Below are positions 1-5,838 of a stretch of DNA of 5,867 nucleotides, piece by piece. Within the stretch, counting starts at the first letter, position 1. Every line of letters starts with the position of its first letter. The notes beneath the pieces are model-generated. The model ran no database searches, was not told the DNA's origin, and worked only from the letters and a program-made list of their open reading frames with translations. The stretch lies in the NCBI GenBank assembly GCA_024231375.1, contig JAAEQP010000209.1, positions 1 through 5,867 on the forward strand, written 5' to 3'. Source of the stretch: a bacterium. Its GTDB lineage: Bacteria; Hydrogenedentota; Hydrogenedentia; Hydrogenedentiales; SLHB01. The position numbers and the translations under genes were made by a program.

Positions 1-255
1 CTCGACAACGGCTGGCTTGTGGTGTCGTACGGCCGCCGCAAGGAACCCTTTGGCGAGCGCGCATGCATCAGCAAGGACGGGGGCAAGACGTGGGATGTGG
101 AGAATGAGATTGTGCTGTCGGAAGCGCTGAACAGTGACCTTGGGTATCCCGCGTCCGTCCAACTCGACGACGGCAGCATCTTTACGATCTACTACGAAGT
201 GCAGGAAGCGGGCGTCAGGCCGCCCCTGCGGTACACGCACTGGGAACTGAAGTAG
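1..255 (+). CDS. Sialidase/BNR-repeat family protein, C-terminal end (5' truncated)
   Basis: The reading frame is open from the first base and ends at TAG, giving the last 84 residues of a longer protein whose start lies outside the window. Residues 24-31 (SKDGGKTW) match the Asp-box S-x-D-x-G-x-T-W that marks beta-propeller blades of sialidases and related BNR-repeat proteins. The stretch GYPASVQLDDGSIFTIYYE (48-66) is typical of the last propeller blade in sialidase-like proteins. Family members hydrolyse terminal sialic acid or other glycosidic bonds, usually outside the cytoplasm, but many in this type of bacterium have unknown substrates, and the catalytic Arg and Asp residues are not in view. 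An internal ATG at base 19 is not the real start, because conserved sequence precedes it. The gene converges on the minus-strand carbohydrate operon, which fits a shared role in glycan use. Family assignment is fairly sure; exact substrate is not. Confidence 0.8.
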   Translation, partial: LDNGWLVVSYGRRKEPFGERACISKDGGKTWDVENEIVLSEALNSDLGYPASVQLDDGSIFTIYYEVQEAGVRPPLRYTHWELK

Positions 256-268
256 CGGGGAGCCTGGC

Positions 269-1570
269 CTATTCCGTCGGCGGGTTCATCGCGCGGACGT
301 TCGAGATCTCCACGTTGCGGACGTTCTCGCGTCCCGACTGGTAGGTGATCGGGTCGCCCGACGCCTCGTACTTCACCACGTTCGTGATGACCGACTCGGA
401 AAGCGAACCGCCAATCAGGATGGTGTGCTGGCACCGGCTCATGATGTTGCTGATGAAGATGTGATAGGTGTCGCCCAACGGCGTCACGCCGCCCCACTTC
501 GGGTTGCTGTCGCCGATCTTCAACGCGGCCTTGCTACGCGTACCCGTGCCGGACGTGTCGATGAGTCCGTCCAGGGTTACGTCGTGAATCTTCAAGCCCC
601 TGGCGTTCAGGAACCGGACAAGGTGATGGCCCCCTGCACAGTAGCCGCGAACGTTCCGAATGGTTATGTTGCGGATGTCGTCCTGTCCCTCGCCGCGAAT
701 GCTTGTAGCGCTGACCATGGTGCATTCGGTAGTGCCCGCCTCCCTGGTCCCCACAATACCGGTCAGTGCCACCAGGTCGTCGCCGGTGAAGCCAGTGATG
801 TTCTCGATGGCGATATCGTGGCATCCGTGGCGTAGGTCGAGGCCGTCCTGGTTCAGGATGGTTTCGGTCTTCCCGTCGATGAGTTTCTTGCCACGCGACG
901 CGAAATCGATGTCGCGCACACGGCCGTGTGCGCATCGCTCGAGCGAGATTGCCCAGCAGTGGGAATCCTTGATGCGCAGGTTCTCGATACTGAACCGTTC
1001 GACGAAGGCAAGGAGAATGCCGATGTTTCGCCAGTCGCCCGTCTGACTCTCGCCTTCGACTCCGGCATCCGTGCCGTACGTGCGTTCGCCGAGTGTCTTT
1101 GCGCCGTCGCCCGTCGACCGGGGATGGTCTGCGCCTTCCAGTAGCGCGTTGCCTATCCCCACGATGTGAACATCCGACATGGGTTCGATTTCGGTGATGC
1201 CCAGGCCGCAGTTCGCGCTCCGGATGAAGTTGTCGCGGCATCGGTCGGACAGTTTCAAATGGCAGTTTTCGAGTTCGAGAATGGTACCGGTTTGCGCCAG
1301 GATGGCCGAATCAAGCAGCCAGACCTCTCGAACCCCGTCGGCGGCTTGGTTCATTCTCGGAACGACGACGCGCTGTCCCGTTTCCGCGGCAGCGGCGATG
1401 GCTTGGTTGATTCGCTCGACGTCGGATCCTTGGAACTCGTTTGGCGTGACGACATGGGCCACGGGCGTCCCTCCCCTGTCTTGCGCGTGCGCTACACCGG
1501 TTGCCATGGCCAATACGAGAGCCGCAGCGATGGGCATTGCATGAAATCCGTGCTTGGTCAGGTACAACAT
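269..1570 (-). CDS. Secreted GH28-like right-handed beta-helix (pectate lyase superfamily) protein
   Basis: 433 residues with a signal peptide: basic start, hydrophobic stretch, then AHA-QD near residue 30. The N-terminal region (about 40-110) resembles the first turns of pectate-lyase-type helices: a DVERINQAI segment, then VVVP and repeated short strands. The middle carries NQDGLD (240-245) and TGDD (262-265). These correspond to the NTD and DD catalytic acid motifs of glycoside hydrolase family 28, with the usual spacing of about 22 residues between them. The canonical GHG histidine motif is not seen in its expected place; a GGHH occurs later, at 313-316. Repeated strands such as IRNITIRNV and IHDVTLDGL continue the helix. 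Nine cysteines are present in the mature part. It is probably a glycosidase or lyase acting on a polysaccharide outside the cytoplasm. I chose ATG at 1570, with AGGTGA five bases upstream, over an in-frame GTG at 1579. It is the last gene of the operon. Confidence 0.8.
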   Translation of the reverse strand: MLYLTKHGFHAMPIAAALVLAMATGVAHAQDRGGTPVAHVVTPNEFQGSDVERINQAIAAAAETGQRVVVPRMNQAADGVREVWLLDSAILAQTGTILELENCHLKLSDRCRDNFIRSANCGLGITEIEPMSDVHIVGIGNALLEGADHPRSTGDGAKTLGERTYGTDAGVEGESQTGDWRNIGILLAFVERFSIENLRIKDSHCWAISLERCAHGRVRDIDFASRGKKLIDGKTETILNQDGLDLRHGCHDIAIENITGFTGDDLVALTGIVGTREAGTTECTMVSATSIRGEGQDDIRNITIRNVRGYCAGGHHLVRFLNARGLKIHDVTLDGLIDTSGTGTRSKAALKIGDSNPKWGGVTPLGDTYHIFISNIMSRCQHTILIGGSLSESVITNVVKYEASGDPITYQSGRENVRNVEISNVRAMNPPTE

Positions 1571-1582
1571 GCTTCTCACCTT
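1571..1582 (-). promoter_or_regulatory. Ribosome-binding site deciding the beta-helix gene start
   Basis: Read on the minus strand, AAGGTGAG (1575-1582) lies five bases before ATG at 1570 and is a good Shine-Dalgarno match. It overlaps the alternative in-frame GTG at 1579, so the ATG is the better start. A weaker GGGAAGAG further upstream could serve the GTG, so a three-residue extension cannot be fully excluded. Confidence 0.6.
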
Positions 1583-1621
1583 CGTTTCTCTTCCCTGGAA
1601 CAGGCGCCCTTCGCGCGTACG

Positions 1622-2959
1622 TTACTTGACCGGCGCGATTTCCCGAATGACGATATTCCTGTAGTAGGCTTCGCTGGGCGGCCCGCCGTGAATCTGTAGA
1701 CCGATGATGCCGCTCCTGGCGATGGCATCGTCTGGTTCGGTGTAGTCGACGGTCTTGTACCCGTTGACCCACAGTTGGACGTGATTGCCCTCGCACCGGA
1801 TGACGTAATCGTTCCAATCGGTGACGTTCAGGAAGGGTTTGAACGCGTCGGCGTCTGGCGAGGCAAGAATTTTGTTGCGTCGGGACTCGTCGTACAGCGC
1901 GCCCCAGTATCCTTTGCCCATATCGGCCTGATATCCGCTCACTTCATGATGGTCGGGCACGCGCTTGCTGCGGATCTGAATACCGGCATTGGCTCTCTTG
2001 CCAAGCAGTTTCACGCTCAGGCGCAACTCGAAATCCCCGTAAGCCTTCTTGGTACACAGGAACTCGTTGTTGGGAATGGGTTTCTCGAACGTACCCGCCA
2101 CAATGCCGCCATCCTCAATGCGAAACCAGTCCAGATTGCCTTCCCATCCCTTGAAAGTCTCGCCGTCGAAGAGCACGACCGGCTTACCCAACTTGGCGCG
2201 CTCCAGGCCCAGCCGCGCCGCGTTCTGCACGGGCACGGGGTACGCCTCGGCCGTCAGGGCCGTGTACAAGGCTACGGCAGGCTTTGGTTCGGTTTCGTCG
2301 AGGAACCCCTCCGCGCACCGGAGCGCGGCATCTGTGGCCGCCGTACGAACCGCTTCGTAGTCACTGCGCAGGGCGCCCGTAATGCCCTCCGCCGCTGCCT
2401 TGCCTCCGATGACGCCCAGCGCGGTGACCGCTGCAACGGCAGTTTCTTCGCTGTCTCTGCTCGCAAGAGCCGTCAGTGCCTTGACGGCCCGCGTGTCCCG
2501 CCGGTCGCCGAGCAGGTTCACAATGGCGATGATGGACCGCCCTTCAGCCTTTCCTAGAGCGTCCCGCAGGGCCTTGCCTGCTCTGGGCGACGGGTCCAAC
2601 GCGATGGCGTAGCAGGCCACATCGACGCTGTCCTCTGCGATCAGCATGTCGGACAACACAGGCAATGCGCGTTCCGGGCCGAGTTGCCACAGTTGACGGC
2701 ATGCGAACAGTCTGGCGTCGCGCGTGGCTTCCCCCTCCAGAAGCTCGATCAAACCGTTGACCAAGGCGCTGCGCACGTCTGGCTTCCCGTGGGAGGCGCG
2801 TACCAGTTCTTCGATGTCGATGATGGGCTGTCGGCTTTGGCCACGCTCGTACGTCGCGATGGCTGCCACCTTGGTGGCGGCATCCTGCGGCGTCTGGGCG
2901 GAGGCGGTGGCACAAACGGCCACGGTCAGAATCGAGACCAGGATTATTCTGCGAATCAT
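1622..2959 (-). CDS. Exported HEAT-repeat protein with C-terminal PF06439 (DUF1080) 3-keto-glycoside hydrolase/lyase domain
   Basis: 445 residues. A signal peptide (IRRIILVSILTVAVC, cleavage near ASA-QT at 21) indicates export. Residues about 55-250 are alpha-helical, with HEAT-like repeats rich in Ala and Leu (for example AVKALTALASRD and AVAAVTALGVIGG), probably a scaffold or protein-contact surface. Residues about 260-443 form a PF06439 domain: VVLFDGETFKGW at the start (261-272), NAGIQIRS (324-331), EVSGYQAD (339-346), GALYDESRR (353-361), a DWNDYVIRCEGN strand and the closing IIGLQIHGG. This is a concanavalin-like jelly-roll fold. PF06439 is annotated as 3-keto-disaccharide hydrolase, and some members cleave 3-keto-glycosides. 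The oxidoreductase gene 46 bases upstream could supply a 3-keto substrate, which supports that role here, but it is inference. The ATG at 2959 is chosen because GAGGAG sits eight bases upstream; a longer TTG frame from 2989 lacks support. Confidence 0.88.
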   Translation of the reverse strand: MIRRIILVSILTVAVCATASAQTPQDAATKVAAIATYERGQSRQPIIDIEELVRASHGKPDVRSALVNGLIELLEGEATRDARLFACRQLWQLGPERALPVLSDMLIAEDSVDVACYAIALDPSPRAGKALRDALGKAEGRSIIAIVNLLGDRRDTRAVKALTALASRDSEETAVAAVTALGVIGGKAAAEGITGALRSDYEAVRTAATDAALRCAEGFLDETEPKPAVALYTALTAEAYPVPVQNAARLGLERAKLGKPVVLFDGETFKGWEGNLDWFRIEDGGIVAGTFEKPIPNNEFLCTKKAYGDFELRLSVKLLGKRANAGIQIRSKRVPDHHEVSGYQADMGKGYWGALYDESRRNKILASPDADAFKPFLNVTDWNDYVIRCEGNHVQLWVNGYKTVDYTEPDDAIARSGIIGLQIHGGPPSEAYYRNIVIREIAPVK

Positions 2960-2967
2960 TTCTGCAA

Positions 2968-2973
2968 CTCCTC
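2968..2973 (-). promoter_or_regulatory. Ribosome-binding site of the HEAT-PF06439 gene
   Basis: GAGGAG read on the minus strand, eight bases before ATG at 2959. This strong Shine-Dalgarno sequence fixes the start directly before the signal peptide and rules out the ten-residue longer TTG frame. Confidence 0.75.
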
Positions 2974-3005
2974 GTTGAAGAACGGTCAACGTGGTGTAAT
3001 CCCCG

Positions 3006-4298
3006 TTACAGTCGCCACGGCGCGCGCATGGTGCGCGCCAGCATCCGGTTCGCCTCGTCGTCGTTCACGAACCGTTCCTTCACCGGGTCCCATGCCAGTT
3101 TGCGGCCCAGCCGCAGACAGATGTTCCCCGCATGGCATACGGTGGTGGACCGGTGGGCCACTTCCGCGTGGGCGATGGGCGTGGCGCGTGTCTTCACGCA
3201 ATCCAGGAAATCCCGGTGGTGACCGTACATGACGTTGTAGCCGACCTGTTCGAAATCGGCGTCATCCAGCAGCGATTTGGGCTCGGCCGTCACCAGGCCC
3301 GTATCGTCAAGACTGATCCACCCGTCCTCCCCCTCGAACTTCACCACGTAGGGGTCGGCCGCATGCATGACCAGCTTCATACCGTCCGCATACGTGCAAT
3401 TCACCTCATACGTCATGGGCGTATCGTACAGCCCTTCCTTCGGGAACTCCGCCCAACCGTCGTACTCAACAGGGCCCGTCATCTCCTTGTCGATGCCCCA
3501 CTGGGCCAAGTCGTTGAAATGGGCCCCGATATCCGTCAACTTCCCGCCGGAATAGTCGAAGAGCCAGCGGAATGTGCCATGACATCGCCGCGTGGTGTAG
3601 GGCTCGTCGGGGGCCGGCCCAAGCCAGCGCTCGTAGTCGAACCATTCCGGCACCGGCTCCACCGGCATTGCCCCGCACGACGGCCCCACCCCCAGGTAGG
3701 TGTGGGCCGTGTGGATACGGCCCAGTTTGCCGCTCCGCGCCACATCGATGGGAAACTTGAAGCAGGGGATGCTTCGGCGTTGCGTGCCGCTCTGGTAGAC
3801 AATGCCGTAGCGGTTCACCGCCTCGACCACGGCCCGTCCTTCGGCGATGGTCAGGGAGATGGGTTTCTCGCAGTACACGTCCTTGCCCGCCTGAGCCGCT
3901 GCGATGGAAATCAGCGCATGCCAATGGTCCGGCGTGGCAATGAGGACCGCGTCGATGTCGTCCCGAGCCAACACCTCCTCGAAGTTTTTGTACGTGGCGC
4001 AGTCCGAATTGCCGTTGTTCTCGTCGACCATCTTTTTCGCGACGGCCAAGCGCTGCGCGTCCACATCGCACACGGCCACGAACTGCACGTCGGGATGGGT
4101 CATGAGGTTGCCGAGATCGTGGCGGCCCATGCCGCCAATGCCGATGCCGGCCATGACGACGCGATCGCTCGCGGCCGCGGCGCTATCCTGGCCCAATGCC
4201 GACGCAGGCACGATATAGGGCGCAGCCACCCCGGCCGCAAGAGAAGCCCCTGTTCGCTTGAGAAACCGTCGGCGGGAAATCGTCGAGAATTGAGACAT
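3006..4298 (-). CDS. Tat-exported Gfo/Idh/MocA family NAD(P)-dependent oxidoreductase
   Basis: 430 residues. The N-terminus has a twin-arginine signal, SRRRFLKRTG (8-17), followed by a hydrophobic stretch ending near ASALGQ, so the enzyme is probably folded with its cofactor in the cytoplasm and then exported. The Rossmann domain follows: GIGIGGMG (51-58) for nucleotide binding, CDVD (77-80), ATPDHWH (121-127) and CEKPISLT (143-150), whose EKP holds the family's conserved lysine. The C-terminal substrate domain has GGKLTDIGAHFNDLAQW (251-267) with the conserved Asp256 and His260, and YGHHRDFLDCVKTRATPIA (358-376), typical of this exported subgroup. Such enzymes oxidise or reduce hydroxyls of sugars and polyols; the substrate here is unknown. 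ATG at 4298 is preferred, with AGGGGGG seven bases upstream; a TTG at 4331 would bury the Tat signal. It is the first gene of the three-gene operon. Confidence 0.93.
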   Translation of the reverse strand: MSQFSTISRRRFLKRTGASLAAGVAAPYIVPASALGQDSAAAASDRVVMAGIGIGGMGRHDLGNLMTHPDVQFVAVCDVDAQRLAVAKKMVDENNGNSDCATYKNFEEVLARDDIDAVLIATPDHWHALISIAAAQAGKDVYCEKPISLTIAEGRAVVEAVNRYGIVYQSGTQRRSIPCFKFPIDVARSGKLGRIHTAHTYLGVGPSCGAMPVEPVPEWFDYERWLGPAPDEPYTTRRCHGTFRWLFDYSGGKLTDIGAHFNDLAQWGIDKEMTGPVEYDGWAEFPKEGLYDTPMTYEVNCTYADGMKLVMHAADPYVVKFEGEDGWISLDDTGLVTAEPKSLLDDADFEQVGYNVMYGHHRDFLDCVKTRATPIAHAEVAHRSTTVCHAGNICLRLGRKLAWDPVKERFVNDDEANRMLARTMRAPWRL

Positions 4299-4305
4299 GC
4301 CCCTG

Positions 4306-4312
4306 CCCCCCT
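4306..4312 (-). promoter_or_regulatory. Ribosome-binding site of the oxidoreductase gene
   Basis: AGGGGGG on the minus strand, seven bases before ATG at 4298. A second G-run (AGGGG) lies even closer to the ATG. The match to Shine-Dalgarno is G-rich rather than canonical, but it supports the ATG that places the twin-arginine motif about eight residues in. Confidence 0.5.
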
Positions 4313-4340
4313 GTGATTGCCGTTTGCTCAATCTCGCACC

Positions 4341-4369
4341 AGTATACGTCCGGCCTGACCCTTGGTCTA
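4341..4369 (-). promoter_or_regulatory. Predicted sigma70-type promoter of the oxidoreductase operon
   Basis: Read on the minus strand, TAGACC (4364-4369, four of six matches to TTGACA) is followed after 17 bases by TATACT (4341-4346, five of six matches to TATAAT). Transcription would start near 4334, leaving a short leader of about 36 bases before the ATG at 4298. The spacing and the position directly before the first operon gene are favourable. Consensus sequences are assumed from other bacteria, so this remains a prediction. Confidence 0.45.
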
Positions 4370-4373
4370 GGCC
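4352..4373. promoter_or_regulatory. Imperfect palindrome overlapping the predicted -35 region (candidate operator)
   Basis: GGCCTGACC (4352-4360) is complementary to GGTC-T-AGGCC (4364-4373) apart from one extra T at 4368, giving nine pairs around a three-base centre. It covers the -35 box and most of the spacer of the predicted operon promoter, a usual place for a repressor site. No regulator gene lies in the window. It could also be chance in G+C-rich DNA. Confidence 0.35.
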
Positions 4374-4517
4374 CGCCTTGGGTTGTCGCGACCGGATTCA
4401 GTGCCAGTCCAGCGCATCTCGACACGCTTTCCCGTTTGCCTAGCACACAAAGAACAGCTTTACATCCATAACGAAGAGGTGTAGGCTGGAACTGGCGTTA
4501 CGGAGGGGTGCATCCGT

Positions 4518-4766
4518 ATGGCACGTGACGAACCACATTCTGGGCTCCGGGACAGGGAGTTCACCTCAGAGAACGGGGCGAGCGATAGTTCGATGTCGCG
4601 CACCGTGTCCCAATCATTGCTCCACTCCGATCTGATGCTCTCAAAGGTACCCAAGCACCTGCTAGCACCACAGCGTCCACCAGGTCTTTGCGCCGCGGGG
4701 TTGAAGAACGCTGGCCTGGCTACGGCGGGGCGAAGGGGACGCACGCCGAGCCGGCAGGTGACATGA
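4518..4766 (+). CDS. Doubtful small hypothetical ORF
   Basis: An 82-codon ATG frame preceded by GGAGGGG (4502-4508) nine bases upstream, which is a reasonable ribosome-binding site. The product is hydrophilic, rich in Arg and Ser, with no signal peptide, membrane segment or motif I recognise. The tail is very basic (AGRRGRTPSRQVT), as often seen when G+C-rich noncoding DNA is translated. Its TGA overlaps the ATG of a further 28-codon frame (ATGA at 4763-4766). The ribosome-binding site and this overlap are the only support; it may equally be noncoding leader DNA or the remains of a decayed gene. Confidence 0.18.
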   Translation: MARDEPHSGLRDREFTSENGASDSSMSRTVSQSLLHSDLMLSKVPKHLLAPQRPPGLCAAGLKNAGLATAGRRGRTPSRQVT

Positions 4767-4872
4767 ACGAATTGAACGAGAAAGGAGGGAGGGAGAAGAA
4801 GCGACGGCTTATCCAGTTCGGTACTCTTGTGAATCGGAGTCAAACATAATCTTAACGTGTTAGAAACCAGAC

Positions 4873-4878
4873 AAGGAG
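4873..4878 (+). promoter_or_regulatory. Ribosome-binding site of the prepilin-like gene
   Basis: AAGGAG, eight bases before ATG at 4887. It selects this ATG, which puts the prepilin cleavage glycine at residue 5, over the upstream in-frame TTG-type start at 4857. Confidence 0.75.
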
Positions 4879-4886
4879 TGCGAACA

Positions 4887-5690
4887 ATGAAACCCAAGGG
4901 ATTCACCCTCATTGAGCTACTGGTCGTGATTGCCATCATCGGCATCTTGGCAGCCATTCTGCTGCCGGCGCTCGCGCGGGCACGCGAAGCTGCGCGACGG
5001 GCGAGCTGTCAGAACAATCTGAAACAGATGGGCATCATCTTCAAGATGTACGCCAACGAGTCCAAAGGCGAGAAGTTCCCGCCCAAGGTCGTCGACCCCT
5101 TCGACACCATGTTCCCCGAACCGGTTACCGTGTATCCTGAATACCTGACGGATCTCAACGTGATCTACTGCACGTCGGACGGTGAGGGCGACCCGAACGC
5201 GCAGGGCTCCGTGGGCAGCGGAGGCTGGTACGACACTGCAGGCAACCTCGTGTGGGCCGATCTTGTCGTGGAATGCGACGTATCTTACATCTACATGGGT
5301 TGGGCCATGAGGGACGAGATGTTCCCCGACCTGGCGACCGACCAGGCGGGGGTCGACGACCTGATCATGGAGTTCGGGACAGACCTCGTCGCCGGAAACA
5401 TGGACAAGGACCTTGACCTGTCGTTCGGAACGCTGTACCGGCTTCGCGAAGGTATCGAGCGATTCTTCATTTCCGACATCAACAACCCCGCCGCGACCAG
5501 CATGGCGCAGTCCGAGCTGGCCGTGATGTGGGACTACGTCGGCCAGAACGTCGACGAGTACAACCACGTACCCGGCGGGTCCAACGTGCTGTACATGGAC
5601 GGACACGTGACGTTCATCCGGTACCCCGGCGAATTCCCGATTGATGAGACTTTCGCCTACATCATGTACACGGCCACTTCGTTGTTCTAG
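4887..5690 (+). CDS. Type IV prepilin-like / DUF1559-type protein with N-terminal methylation motif
   Basis: 267 residues. The N-terminus [14 protein letters not shown] is a class III signal: prepilin peptidase would cut after Gly5 and methylate Phe6, with Glu10 as the conserved fifth mature residue. The hydrophobic helix runs to about residue 29, followed by [20 protein letters not shown], typical of the type II secretion pseudopilin-like proteins abundant in Planctomycetota and relatives. The C-terminus has the processing-associated H-Xn-DG motif: His227, then [11 protein letters not shown] with Asp238-Gly239. Ten residues separate His and Asp rather than the nine in the motif's name. The middle (about 100-200) is acidic. 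Cys41, Cys95 and Cys130 are the only cysteines seen. Proteins of this kind are inner-membrane anchored and exposed to the periplasm or surface; their function is mostly unknown. No pilus assembly genes are nearby. A terminator follows at once, so the gene appears to be transcribed alone. Confidence 0.92.
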   Translation: MKPKGFTLIELLVVIAIIGILAAILLPALARAREAARRASCQNNLKQMGIIFKMYANESKGEKFPPKVVDPFDTMFPEPVTVYPEYLTDLNVIYCTSDGEGDPNAQGSVGSGGWYDTAGNLVWADLVVECDVSYIYMGWAMRDEMFPDLATDQAGVDDLIMEFGTDLVAGNMDKDLDLSFGTLYRLREGIERFFISDINNPAATSMAQSELAVMWDYVGQNVDEYNHVPGGSNVLYMDGHVTFIRYPGEFPIDETFAYIMYTATSLF

Positions 5691-5712
5691 TTTCGTTTCC
5701 GCATAGCGTTTT

Positions 5713-5751
5713 GGGGCAGGATCTTCGGGTCCTGCCCCTGTTTTGTGTTTT
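5713..5751 (+). terminator. Rho-independent terminator of the prepilin-like gene (UUCG tetraloop)
   Basis: GGGGCAGGATC (5713-5723) pairs with GGTCCTGCCCC (5728-5738) through 11 base pairs, one of them T-G, closing a TTCG loop (5724-5727). The C(UUCG)G tetraloop is unusually stable. A T-rich tract (TGTTTTGTGTTTT, 5739-5751) follows. It lies 22 bases after the stop codon. On the minus strand no T-run follows the stem, so it should work in the plus direction only. Confidence 0.92.
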
Positions 5752-5838
5752 GGCGAGTGCACCTGAGAATCTCTCGCGGAAGGCGAAGATGTCCGAGGCA
5801 ATAGAGAGACAGCAAGGACGTTGAGGGAGTGATACCTC

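Larger units (their letters stand above)
4374..4886. other. Long intergenic region between divergent genes, no convincing gene
   Basis: About 510 bases separate the operon promoter from the prepilin-like gene. I see no tRNA, no recognised riboswitch and no insertion-sequence end. It contains two small doubtful plus-strand ORFs (4518-4766 and 4763-4849), a 9-base tandem repeat with TGAACGA at 4764 and 4773, and a purine-only run of 24 bases (4778-4801). A possible -10 box for the prepilin gene (CATAAT, 4845-4850) has no good -35 partner. The long reverse-strand frame across this region runs into the prepilin gene and looks like its shadow. Confidence 0.6.

Noticed and set aside
3132..4316. 394-codon plus-strand frame opposite the oxidoreductase gene
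   Set aside because: The minus strand encodes an unmistakable Gfo/Idh/MocA protein; the plus frame is His/Arg-rich, has no motif and follows the codon-position shadow of the real gene.
4459..4487. Plus-strand promoter with TTTACA and TAGGCT at 17-base spacing
   Set aside because: The -10 matches consensus at only three of six positions, and it would drive only a doubtful ORF.
4460..4957. 165-codon reverse-strand frame in the intergenic region
   Set aside because: It begins inside the prepilin coding sequence, lacks a recognisable domain and has no good ribosome-binding site.
5766..5809. Short inverted matches such as GAGA/TCTC and CTCTC/GAGAG as structured RNA
   Set aside because: Only four or five pairs each, expected by chance, and no T-run follows.
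5789..5824. 11-codon ORF after the terminator as a possible leader peptide
   Set aside because: Too short to judge, with no amino-acid bias suggesting attenuation and no following hairpin.
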